A DNA stretch of 64,000 nt from NCBI RefSeq assembly GCF_008365405.1, contig NZ_QOKV01000007.1, positions 62,001-126,000 of the forward strand. Reading direction: 5' to 3'. The translations under genes were made by a program, and so were the position numbers. The notes beneath the pieces are model-generated. The model did no database searches. It was not told the origin of the DNA and saw only the letters and a list, made by a program, of their open reading frames with translations. Each line of letters begins with the position of its first letter. Position 1 is the first letter of the stretch. The DNA is from Azospirillum brasilense. GTDB taxonomy: Bacteria > Pseudomonadota > Alphaproteobacteria > Azospirillales > Azospirillaceae. Below are positions 18,251 through 25,807 of the stretch, in pieces.

Positions 18251-18576
18251 CCGCGGTCCGACTTGATGATTTCGGTCATGGTGATGCCCAGCCGGTCCTC
18301 CACCACGACGACCTCGCCGCGGGCGACCAGACGGTTGTTCACGTAGATGTCGATGGCCTCGCCGACCTTGCGGTCCAGTTCCACCACCGCGCCGCGCCCG
18401 AGCTTGAGCAGCTGGCTGACCTGCATGGTCGATTTGCCGAGCACGGCGGAGATCTGGACGGGGATGTCGTAGACCGCTTCCAGGTCCTTGGCTGGACCCA
18501 GGCCGGTCTCATACTCCGCAATGTCGCTGCGGCCGCCGCCGTCCAACTCGTCGAGGGAGAAGCTGTCCTTGGCCAT
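18247..18576 (-). CDS. fliN: Flagellar motor switch protein FliN
   Basis: This 109-residue protein has the SpoA domain in its C-terminal two-thirds: VYDIPVQISAVLGKSTMQVS, LLKLGRGAVVELDRKVGEAI and VNNRLVARGEVVVVEDRLGI. These are standard FliN motifs. FliN forms the lower C-ring and binds FliH to dock the export ATPase complex. It is 69 bp downstream of fliH and overlaps the stator gene. Confidence 0.96.
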   Translation of the reverse strand: MAKDSFSLDELDGGGRSDIAEYETGLGPAKDLEAVYDIPVQISAVLGKSTMQVSQLLKLGRGAVVELDRKVGEAIDIYVNNRLVARGEVVVVEDRLGITMTEIIKSDRG

Positions 18577-18645
18577 CGAAGTCTCCAGAAGCCCTTAGAA
18601 CCTCAAAAAAAAATGCTACTTGCCGCCATCCGGTCCGCCGAGGTG

Positions 18646-19416
18646 TCAGCCCGGCGGCGCCTCCAGCAGGCCGGCCATCCGCCGTTCGATCTGGGCGAGC
18701 AGGCCGGCGGTGTCGCGCTCCACCCCGCCCTCGGCCCACTCGATCCGGCAGCTTCCCGGCGCCAGAGCGGAATCGCCCACCACCATCAGCTTCGCGCCGA
18801 AGCCGCGGGCGGCGATCACCTGATCCAGATGCTCGCGCACCGCGTCCACCGTGTCGTCGGCGACGCGGACGACCAGACGCGGCTCGTCGATCAGGTCGGT
18901 CAGGCAGGCGCGCACCAGCCCTTCCACCTCCATCAGCCCGCCGCGCCGCGCCAGCTCCGGCATCAGCTTGCGGACGATGGCCAGCGCGATGTGCACGGGC
19001 TGGTCGGCCCGTTGGGCGCTGGTGGCGTAATGCTCGTTCAGCAGGTGCTGCACGCCGTTGCCGATGGTTTCCAGCGCGTTGGCGGTCCGGGCCTGCACCG
19101 TGGCCTCGATCTCGGCGCGGGCCTTCTCGTAGCCGTCCTTGCGGCCGGCGTTGTTGCCGTCCAGGAAGCCCTTGCCGTAGCCCGTCGACTTGCCGGCGGT
19201 TTCGCCCTCCGCGAAGCCGGCGGCGCGGGCGGCGGCCAGATCGGCCTCGCCGAACACCGGCGGCGGCGGCTCGGGGGGCAGCTCCGGCTCCGGTTCGGGC
19301 TCCGGTTCCGGCAGGGGGATGTTGTCGAAATAGTCGTCGTCGGCCTGACGCTGCCGGCGCGGTGGTGCATCCACGTCGAAGGACTCGTCGAACAGGAACT
19401 TGCGGACCGAACTCAT
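18646..19416 (-). CDS. fliH: Flagellar export ATPase regulator FliH
   Basis: The 256-residue protein has an acidic, Pro/Glu-rich N-terminal region (~residues 30-55, alternating P and E), then a Gly-repeat helix with GFAEGETAGKSTGYGKGFLD, the GxxxG pattern diagnostic of FliH/YscL, followed by a coiled coil and a C-terminal domain. FliH forms a dimer that holds FliI and links it to FliN. It starts 4 bp after fliF; fliG, usually found between fliF and fliH, is absent. Confidence 0.92.
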   Translation of the reverse strand: MSSVRKFLFDESFDVDAPPRRQRQADDDYFDNIPLPEPEPEPEPELPPEPPPPVFGEADLAAARAAGFAEGETAGKSTGYGKGFLDGNNAGRKDGYEKARAEIEATVQARTANALETIGNGVQHLLNEHYATSAQRADQPVHIALAIVRKLMPELARRGGLMEVEGLVRACLTDLIDEPRLVVRVADDTVDAVREHLDQVIAARGFGAKLMVVGDSALAPGSCRIEWAEGGVERDTAGLLAQIERRMAGLLEAPPG

Positions 19417-19420
19417 CGCG

Positions 19421-21085
19421 TCAGCTCTCCTGATACAGCCAGTTGCGCAGGATCGACACCGCTTCCTCCGGATGCTTTTCCACGATCTCGCCCACCTTGC
19501 GCAGCGAGGAGGCGCGGACGCGGCCTTCGACGCGGTTGATGTCGATCATCTGCTCCAGCTCCTCGTCGGCCTGGGCGGCTTCCAGGGCCAGATCCTGGGC
19601 CAGCGCGCCGGTCGGCGCGGCCAGCGCGGCGGGCATGCCGCTCTGGTCGGCCAGCAGGCGGTCCATGTCGTCCTCCTCCTGCTGGTCGGCCTTCTCGAAG
19701 GCGCGGGTGATCAGCGGGCGGATGACCAGCAGGATGATCAGCACGGCGACGATGCCCAGCACGACCATCTCCGCGATGCGGAACAGGTCGTCCTTGGTCA
19801 TGCCGAGGAACAGCTCCTCCGGCTTCTGGACGTCGTCTTCCGGCGACCAGAAGCGCATGTTGATGACTTCCAGCGTGTCGCCGCGCACGGCGTCGAGGCC
19901 GACGGCGGAGCGGACGAGCGCCTTGATGCTCTCCAGCTCCTGCTCCGGCCGCGGCTGGTAGGCCGCCGGGTTGCCGTCCTTGGGCAGGCTGTAGGTGCCG
20001 TCGACCAGCACGGCGACCGACAGGCGGCGGACCTGCCCGGATTCGCGGACGTGGTTCTTGGTGGTCCGGCTGATCTCGTAGTTGATCGTCTCTTCGCTGC
20101 GGTTCTGCTTGTTCTGCGAGATCGGCCCGGCGCTGTTGCCCGACTGCGCGGTCGGCAGGTTCTGGTCCACGGTGACCGGCGACAGCGGGTCGCGGTCTTG
20201 GCTCTCGTTCGCCTCCGTCACCGTCTGGGTGGAGCGGACGACCTGGCTTTCCGGATCGAAGATTTCCGACTGGGTGGTGATGCGGTCGAAGTCGAGATCG
20301 GCCGACACCTCCGCCCGCACCTTGCCGTAGCCGACGGTGCGGCCCAGCAGATCCTCGATGATGCGGGCGATGCGGCTCTCGTAGGCGACCTTCTTCTCCT
20401 CCGCCGAGGCCAGCATGGCGTCCGCGCTGTCGTTGCCGGAGCCGCGGGCCAGCAGGGTGCCCTTGTCGTCGACGATGGAGATGCGGCTGGGGTCGAGGTT
20501 CGGCACGGAGGCGGCGATCAGGTGCTGGATCGCCTGGATGTTCTCGCGCGACAGCTGGGCGCCGGGGCGCAACTTTATGAAGATGCTGGCCGTCGCCGGG
20601 TTCTGCTGGCGCGCGAACAGCTCGCGTTTGGGCAGCACCAGATGGACGCGGGCGCTCTGCACCCCGTTCAGCGTCTGCACCGTGCGCGCCATCTCGCCTT
20701 CCAGGGCGCGCAGGTGGTTGATGTTCTGCATGAAGCTGGTGGCGCCGAAGCCTTCGCCCTTGTCGAACAGCTCGTAACCGATGGAGCCACCCGACGGCAG
20801 GCCGGCGGCGGCCATCCGCATGCGGGTCGGCCCCACCTGCTCGGCGGCGACCATGATCTTCGTGCCGGTCTTGTCGACCGTGAAGGGGACCTTCGCCTCC
20901 TCCAGCTTCTTGGCGATGGCCGCGGCTTCGGTGGGCTGGAGTTCGGCGTAGAGAAGCTCCATCTCCGGGGTGGAGAGGCGGGTCATCAAATAAACGAAGA
21001 ATCCGATCAGGAGCAGGCCGACGCCACCGATGGCGGCCAGGCGCGCGGGACCCAGGTTGCGCAAGGTCTGCAGAAGATTGTTCAC
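19421..21085 (-). CDS. fliF: Flagellar MS-ring protein FliF
   Basis: The 554-residue protein builds the MS ring in the inner membrane. A first TM helix (AAIGGVGLLLIGFFVYLM, ~18-35) is followed by the YscJ-like periplasmic region (YAELQPTEAAAIAKKLEEAK, RVHLVLPKRELF, ASIFIKLRPG) and a second TM (IAEMVVLGIVAVLIILLVI, ~438-456). The cytoplasmic tail ends with the FliG-binding helix region (SSLRKVGEIVEKHPEEAVSI). All regions are complete. It is the first gene of the long leftward flagellar operon, ~60 bp downstream of the predicted sigma-54 start site. Confidence 0.97.
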   Translation of the reverse strand: MNNLLQTLRNLGPARLAAIGGVGLLLIGFFVYLMTRLSTPEMELLYAELQPTEAAAIAKKLEEAKVPFTVDKTGTKIMVAAEQVGPTRMRMAAAGLPSGGSIGYELFDKGEGFGATSFMQNINHLRALEGEMARTVQTLNGVQSARVHLVLPKRELFARQQNPATASIFIKLRPGAQLSRENIQAIQHLIAASVPNLDPSRISIVDDKGTLLARGSGNDSADAMLASAEEKKVAYESRIARIIEDLLGRTVGYGKVRAEVSADLDFDRITTQSEIFDPESQVVRSTQTVTEANESQDRDPLSPVTVDQNLPTAQSGNSAGPISQNKQNRSEETINYEISRTTKNHVRESGQVRRLSVAVLVDGTYSLPKDGNPAAYQPRPEQELESIKALVRSAVGLDAVRGDTLEVINMRFWSPEDDVQKPEELFLGMTKDDLFRIAEMVVLGIVAVLIILLVIRPLITRAFEKADQQEEDDMDRLLADQSGMPAALAAPTGALAQDLALEAAQADEELEQMIDINRVEGRVRASSLRKVGEIVEKHPEEAVSILRNWLYQES

Positions 21086-21624
21086 GCGCTAGTCCCCGAT
21101 CGGATGCCCCGGTGGATCTCCGGGAAGTTCTTGATTTCGCAGACGCAAAAAAGGAATTTGCAAAAACCGCGCCGGTCCTCGTCTTCAGCGCGCATGCTGG
21201 GCTGTCTTGATGAAGAGAGCGTTAATTCGTGGGCAGAAATTGCCCAGTGCCCGGCAAAATGTGCCTATCGATGCGCGCCGGCAACGCTCTTCTGCCCACC
21301 TGTGAGCGAGGGTTCGGGCGCCGATTCACCAAAAAAGAGTGTTCGGCAGATTGTTTCCGTTCTAAGCAAATTAAAATTACTCCGAAAGAAGGAATAATGC
21401 GTGCGTGAGTAACCATTCTCTTTCTGTGGTTTGTTGGGACGTAGGTAGTAAATGCCGCAACGGTGGTTGACTTTACACCGCCGACGTCATAGCTGAGTTG
21501 CAATGGTCGCTTGTCCGATACCAAAAAGATCGTGGCACAAGCGCGTCGGAATCTTTCCAACGCAGAACCGAATGTTGCTTCGCGTGACATGGGGCTTTGC
21601 CACTTTTCCTGATGGGGGAATGTT
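21086..21624. other. Intergenic regulatory region between divergent fliF and HTH gene
   Basis: This 539-bp stretch has no convincing gene. It is clearly richer in A+T than its surroundings, especially 21330-21400. Besides the sigma-54 promoter it holds a small inverted repeat TGGGCA-N5-TGCCCA at 21230-21246, a possible activator site. Its length would allow remote FlbD enhancer sites, but I could not define one. Confidence 0.5.
21159..21175 (-). promoter_or_regulatory. Sigma-54 promoter of the fliF operon
   Basis: Read on the minus strand the sequence is CCGGCGCGGTTTTTGCA. It has GG and GC exactly ten bases apart and matches the consensus YTGGCACGRNNNTTGCW at all but two fixed positions. It lies 74-90 bp upstream of the fliF start, and the operon encodes the sigma-54 activator FlbD. 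Confidence 0.65.
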
Positions 21625-22149
21625 GTGAAAAAACGTGGACGTGAGAAGAAGGAAGGCCTCAACGAGGTCGATGTGTTTGTTGGGCAGCGCCTGCGCGAAC
21701 TGCGCATGCTCGCCGGTCTGAGCCAGAGCGATGTCGCGGCGGCTTTGGGGCTGACGTTCCAGCAGCTTCAGAAGTACGAGCGCGGCTTCAACCGAGTCTC
21801 GGCCAGCCGGCTGTTCAAGCTGGCCCAGTTCTTCCGGGTGCCGGTCTCCGTCTTCTTCGAGGGGCTGGAGGAGCGCCACGCCGCCCAGGAGGCGGGGGTC
21901 GCCAGCCCGCAGGCGGAGGAATCGGAGGGCACCCTGCGGTCCCGCGAGGCGCTGATGCTCGCCCGTTATTTCCAGAACATCCGCGACCCGCAGATCCGCG
22001 GAGCGATCCGGGAACTGGCCGAACGCTGCGCCGACCAGACCGACGGAGCCGGCGGTCAGGCGCTCGACGAGGATGCGGAGGTGGTCGACCCGACCGCCGT
22101 TCGTGGACGCCGCGGGCGCAACGCCGGCCACAGCGTCGGGCAGGCGTGA
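21625..22149 (+). CDS. XRE-family HTH regulator, PraR-like
   Basis: The 174-residue protein has an HTH_3 domain at ~18-75 with GQRLRELRMLAGLSQSDVAA and LGLTFQQLQKYERGFNRVSA. This LGLTFQQ(L/V)QKYERGxNR wording is shared with PraR-type alphaproteobacterial regulators, which affect biofilm, attachment and quorum sensing in rhizobia. The C-terminal part is charged and ends in an Arg/Gly-rich tail. It starts at GTG 21625, with a purine-rich GGGGGA ribosome-binding site upstream. It faces away from the flagellar operon across a 539-bp region, so it may regulate motility genes; that is an inference from position only. Confidence 0.85.
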   Translation: MKKRGREKKEGLNEVDVFVGQRLRELRMLAGLSQSDVAAALGLTFQQLQKYERGFNRVSASRLFKLAQFFRVPVSVFFEGLEERHAAQEAGVASPQAEESEGTLRSREALMLARYFQNIRDPQIRGAIRELAERCADQTDGAGGQALDEDAEVVDPTAVRGRRGRNAGHSVGQA

Positions 22150-22645
22150 GGAGCGGGTGGCGTAGCCGTGGGGGCCCGGCCCCGTACGGTTCACCCGCCC
22201 GGTTTTGTGGGTAGGCCCGGCCCCGGCTTCACCGCTGGGCCGCGTCGGTTCGCGCCGCCCTGCCGCCTCGGCCCCCCGTGAGGCGATCGGGCGTGCGCGC
22301 TGTTGATTCGATTGGGTTTGTGTCGACCGTTGATGACGGACCCAACACGGGCGGGCAGGGCTTTTGTTGACGCTCGCCGCGTCCGGCTGGCCCCGCCACC
22401 TCCCCGGTGCCCGTCGCATGCTCCGGAAGCAGGAAGCCGCGCAAGCGCCTCGGCTGGGAAAACCCCGCCGAGGCGCTGGACGAACGGCTGCAATCCGTCG
22501 ATAAGGCAAGCCGGAACAAGGCTGTTGCGACGACCGCCGGACTCCGCCCGTTCGATCCGCGATCCGAGACGGGCGGCGCCTTCCCGATCCGTCCGGTCAC
22601 CGATCAGCCACCACGGAACTCACCCAACCACACCGACGGTGTTCG
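22150..22645. other. Gene-free GC-rich interval with repeats and hairpins
   Basis: This 496-bp stretch has no supported gene. It contains a 12-bp direct repeat GGCCCGGCCCCG at 22173-22184 and 22214-22225, a spaced inverted repeat TTGGGT/ACCCAA at 22312-22345, and a long hairpin at 22444-22477 listed separately. It must hold the terminator of the HTH gene and the promoter of the aminotransferase, but neither is obvious. Confidence 0.5.
22444..22477. repeat. Strong hairpin in non-coding DNA, no T-tract
   Basis: The arms AGCGCCTCGGC (22444-22454) and GCCGAGGCGCT (22467-22477) are a perfect 11-bp inverted repeat. Inside, GGGAAAACCC adds three more pairs around an AAAA loop after one mismatch. 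Neither side is followed by a T-run, so it is not a typical rho-independent terminator. It may be part of a small RNA, a leader structure or a protein site. Confidence 0.6.
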
Positions 22646-23833
22646 ATGCAAAATTCCGGAGAACCGAAGACAGGCTTCCTTGGTCGGCGGGAACTCGACC
22701 TCCCGGTCACGATCTTCGAGGTGATGTCCCGCCTGTCGGACGAGCACAAGGCGATCAACCTTGGCCAGGGCTTTCCCGATGAGCGCGGTCCCGCCGACGT
22801 GCTGGACGTGGCGGCCAAGGCCATCCTCGAAGGGTGGAACCAATACCCGCCGATGATGGGCACGCCGGACCTGCGGCAGGCGCTGGCCGCCCACGGCCGG
22901 CGGTTCTACGGGCTGGACATCGATTGGAAGACCGAGGTGCTGGTGACCTCCGGCGCCACCGAGGCGCTCACCGCCAGCCTGCTCGGCCTCATCGAACCGG
23001 GCGACGAGGTGGTGCTGTTCCAGCCCATGTACGACAGCTACCTGCCGATCGTCCGGCTGGCCGGCGGCGTGCCGCGCTTCGTCAGCCTGAAGGCCCCGGA
23101 CTGGAGCTTCACGCGGGCGGATCTGGAGGCGGCCTTCTCGCCCAAGACCAAGCTCGTCCTCATCAACGACCCGCTGAACCCCGCCGCCAAGGTCTTCACC
23201 CGCGCTGAGCTGGAGCTGCTGGCGGAGTTCGTCCAGCGCTTCGACGCCTTCGCCGTCTGCGACGAGGTGTACGAGCACATCGTCTTCGACGGGCGGCAGC
23301 ACATTCCGCTGATGACGCTGCCCGGCATGCGCGACCGCTGCCTGAAGATCGGTTCCGCCGGCAAAACCTTCTCGCTGACCGGCTGGAAGGTCGGCTACGT
23401 CACCGGCGCGCCGCACCTGCTCCAGCCCGTCGCCAAGGCGCACCAGTACATCACCTTCACCACGCCGCCCAACCTTCAGACGGCGGTCGCCTATGGGCTG
23501 GGCAAGGACGACGCCTATTTCGCCGGGTTGGCCGGCGGGCTCCAGGCCAAGCGCGACCGGCTGGCCGACGGGCTGCGCGCCGTGGGGTTCGAGGTGCTGC
23601 CGTCCGCCGGCACCTATTTCGTGGTCGCCGACGTGTCGCCCTTCGGGTTCGACGGGAACGACGAGGCCTTCTGCCGCCGTCTGACCGCCGAGGCCGGGGT
23701 GACGGCCATCCCCGTCGGTGCCTTCTTCGTCCAGGACGCGCCGCGAAGCTTCGTACGCTTCTGCTTCTCCAAGAGGGACGAAATCCTCGATGGCGCGGTT
23801 GAACGGTTGAGGGCGCACTTCTCGCGGAAATGA
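22646..23833 (+). CDS. PLP-dependent class I/II aminotransferase
   Basis: The 395-residue fold-type I enzyme has the substrate loop INLGQGFPDERGP, the PLP-stacking region TSGATEALTASLLGLIEPGD, the PLP-phosphate Asp in FAVCDEVYEHIVFDG and the Schiff-base lysine in SAGKTFSLTGWKVGY. These patterns are those of the kynurenine/glutamine transaminase, methionine transaminase (YbdL) and DapC-like branch. The usual NNPxNPTGKV segment reads NDPLNPAAKVF, a mild deviation. The substrate cannot be fixed: methionine/glutamine or succinyldiaminopimelate are possible. It seems monocistronic; a histidine kinase follows 147 bp downstream. Confidence 0.88.
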   Translation: MQNSGEPKTGFLGRRELDLPVTIFEVMSRLSDEHKAINLGQGFPDERGPADVLDVAAKAILEGWNQYPPMMGTPDLRQALAAHGRRFYGLDIDWKTEVLVTSGATEALTASLLGLIEPGDEVVLFQPMYDSYLPIVRLAGGVPRFVSLKAPDWSFTRADLEAAFSPKTKLVLINDPLNPAAKVFTRAELELLAEFVQRFDAFAVCDEVYEHIVFDGRQHIPLMTLPGMRDRCLKIGSAGKTFSLTGWKVGYVTGAPHLLQPVAKAHQYITFTTPPNLQTAVAYGLGKDDAYFAGLAGGLQAKRDRLADGLRAVGFEVLPSAGTYFVVADVSPFGFDGNDEAFCRRLTAEAGVTAIPVGAFFVQDAPRSFVRFCFSKRDEILDGAVERLRAHFSRK

Positions 23834-23980
23834 CATGAAGGCCTCCGCCGTCAACGCAGGATGGAGGGGCTTGCCGGAGACTTCGGTGGCGTGATACCCC
23901 TAGTCCTCTAGGGTCGATACCGGGCCGGAACGGATCATCGTCCGGATCCGCCCCGGTGGACCGCCTGTGGAAAGACCGGG

Positions 23981-25609
23981 ATGCGTCTGCCGATCTCGTT
24001 CCGCTGGTGCGTGTTCGCCATTGCCGCCGTTGCGATCACGGTGGTCTGGGGGGCCTACGCGCAGGTGACGCGCGAGTTGCTGGACGGCCAGACGCGGGAA
24101 GCGGTGGCGAAGGCCGAGGTCATGGTCCGGGCCTTCGCCAAGAGCACCCACCGCGCGGTCCACGAGGTGGACATCACGCTGCGCTCCCTGGCGCTGGAAT
24201 TCGGGGAGAACGGCCTGCCCGGCATCCGCAACTTCCTCGACCAGACGCTCTACGATCCGACGCTGATCCATCACTTCACCGTGCTCGACGCCGACGGGAC
24301 CGTGCTGTTGCGCAGCGAAGGGCCGGGCGGGCGGATGAACGAGCGGGACGAGACGGCTTTCGCCTTTCACCAGGGCACCGGCCGCGACCTGATGCACATC
24401 GGAACGCCTTTTCCCGGAACGACCGGCGGCGGCCCCCTGCTGCGCCTCAGCCGGCGGTTGACCGACGGGGATGGCGGCTTCGCAGGCATCGTGATCGCCA
24501 ACATCGACCCCGACATCCTGGCGGAGTTCTACCAGCAGGCGAATTTGGGGCCGCAGGGGGCGGTGACCCTGATCGGGATGGACAAGATGATCCGTGCCCG
24601 CGGCGCCTCGCGGGGCGTCGAGGCGGTCGGCTTCGCCATCCCCCACTCCCGCCTGTGGGAGGCGTTGGGCCGGTCGCTCGCCGGCGTCTATTGGCAGGAG
24701 TCGCAGACCGACGGCGTCCTGCGCGCCTTCGCCTACCGTATGGTGGAGAGCTATCCGTTGGTCGCGACGGTGGGCGTCGCGCGGGAAGACATCGAGGCGG
24801 GAGTGGCCGACCTGCGCAACACGCTGTTCCTGCTGGCGGCGATCCTGACCGTGTCCATCCTGCTGGTGATGCTGTTCCTTCTGGTGCAGCACCGCACCGC
24901 GGAGCGGTTGCGCGCCGCGCTGGCGCTGAACCGCAATTTCCTCGCCCGCGTCAGCCATGAACTGCGCACCCCGCTGAACGCCATCCTCGGCTTCTCGGAG
25001 ATCATCCGCGATCAGATGCTGGGTCCGCAGTCCGGGGGACGCTACGCCGACTACGCCCGCGACATTCACGAATCGGGGCGGCATCTGCTGGGGCTGATCA
25101 ACGACATCATGGATCTGTCGCGGCTCCAGGCGGGGACGCTGCCCCTGCATCCGGAGAATCTCGACGTCGCTCCGGTCGTCGAGTGGGCGTTCCGCATGGT
25201 GGCGCCGCAGGCCGACGCCAAGAGCATCCGGCTGGACATGAACGTCGAGCCGGGCCATCACGGCGTCACGGCGGACGAGCGCGCCCTAAGGCAGATGCTC
25301 CTGAATCTGCTGGCCAACGCCATCACCTTCACGCCGGACGGCGGGCGCATCCTGGTAACGGTCGGCGGCGGAGCGGACGGCGGGTGCCGCGTCCGGGTGA
25401 CGGACAACGGCATCGGCATGACGCCGGAACAACTGCATCAGGCGGCGGAGCCCTTCGGGCAACCCGCGGTGCATGTGGCGCTGCCGGGGCAGGGCAGCGG
25501 GTTGGGTCTGTCCATCGTCAAGTCGCTGATGGAGGCCCATGGCGGGCGCCTGCGCATCGACAGCCGCCCCGGCGAGGGCAGCCAGTTCACGCTGGAATTC
25601 GCCGGCTGA
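23981..25609 (+). CDS. Cache-domain sensor histidine kinase
   Basis: The 542-residue membrane kinase has TM1 at ~7-29, a periplasmic double-Cache-like sensor (~35-275, with FTVLDADGTVLLRSEG and GFAGIVIANIDPDIL), TM2 at ~280-302, then HisKA with H326 in ARVSHELRTPLNAILGFSEI and an HATPase domain (LLANAITFTPDG, VTDNGIGMT, GSGLGLSIVKSL). No HAMP, PAS or receiver domain is visible and no response regulator is adjacent, so it is an orphan kinase. Similar Cache kinases sense small organic acids or amino acids; the ligand here is unknown. Confidence 0.92.
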   Translation: MRLPISFRWCVFAIAAVAITVVWGAYAQVTRELLDGQTREAVAKAEVMVRAFAKSTHRAVHEVDITLRSLALEFGENGLPGIRNFLDQTLYDPTLIHHFTVLDADGTVLLRSEGPGGRMNERDETAFAFHQGTGRDLMHIGTPFPGTTGGGPLLRLSRRLTDGDGGFAGIVIANIDPDILAEFYQQANLGPQGAVTLIGMDKMIRARGASRGVEAVGFAIPHSRLWEALGRSLAGVYWQESQTDGVLRAFAYRMVESYPLVATVGVAREDIEAGVADLRNTLFLLAAILTVSILLVMLFLLVQHRTAERLRAALALNRNFLARVSHELRTPLNAILGFSEIIRDQMLGPQSGGRYADYARDIHESGRHLLGLINDIMDLSRLQAGTLPLHPENLDVAPVVEWAFRMVAPQADAKSIRLDMNVEPGHHGVTADERALRQMLLNLLANAITFTPDGGRILVTVGGGADGGCRVRVTDNGIGMTPEQLHQAAEPFGQPAVHVALPGQGSGLGLSIVKSLMEAHGGRLRIDSRPGEGSQFTLEFAG

Positions 25610-25807
25610 TCCCCGCTCCATCCCAAGCCTGATCCACATCCCATCCACCCTGCGGGATTTTCCGGGCGGCGCCGCAAAGCCGTGGCGAAACCAGGGGCGC
25701 TTCGGCATACTCCGCGCCGGTTTGCCGATAGCGGTGCTTTCGCAGGCCCGACGTTTTCGCATAGGCCCGCGCGCGCCGCGCCGGGCGGCTGGTCCAGGGA
25801 AGATCGA

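Noticed and set aside
21230-21270. Second sigma-54 promoter upstream of fliF
   Set aside because: A GGCAC...TTTTGC string exists on the minus strand near 21265, but GG and GC are eight instead of ten bases apart.
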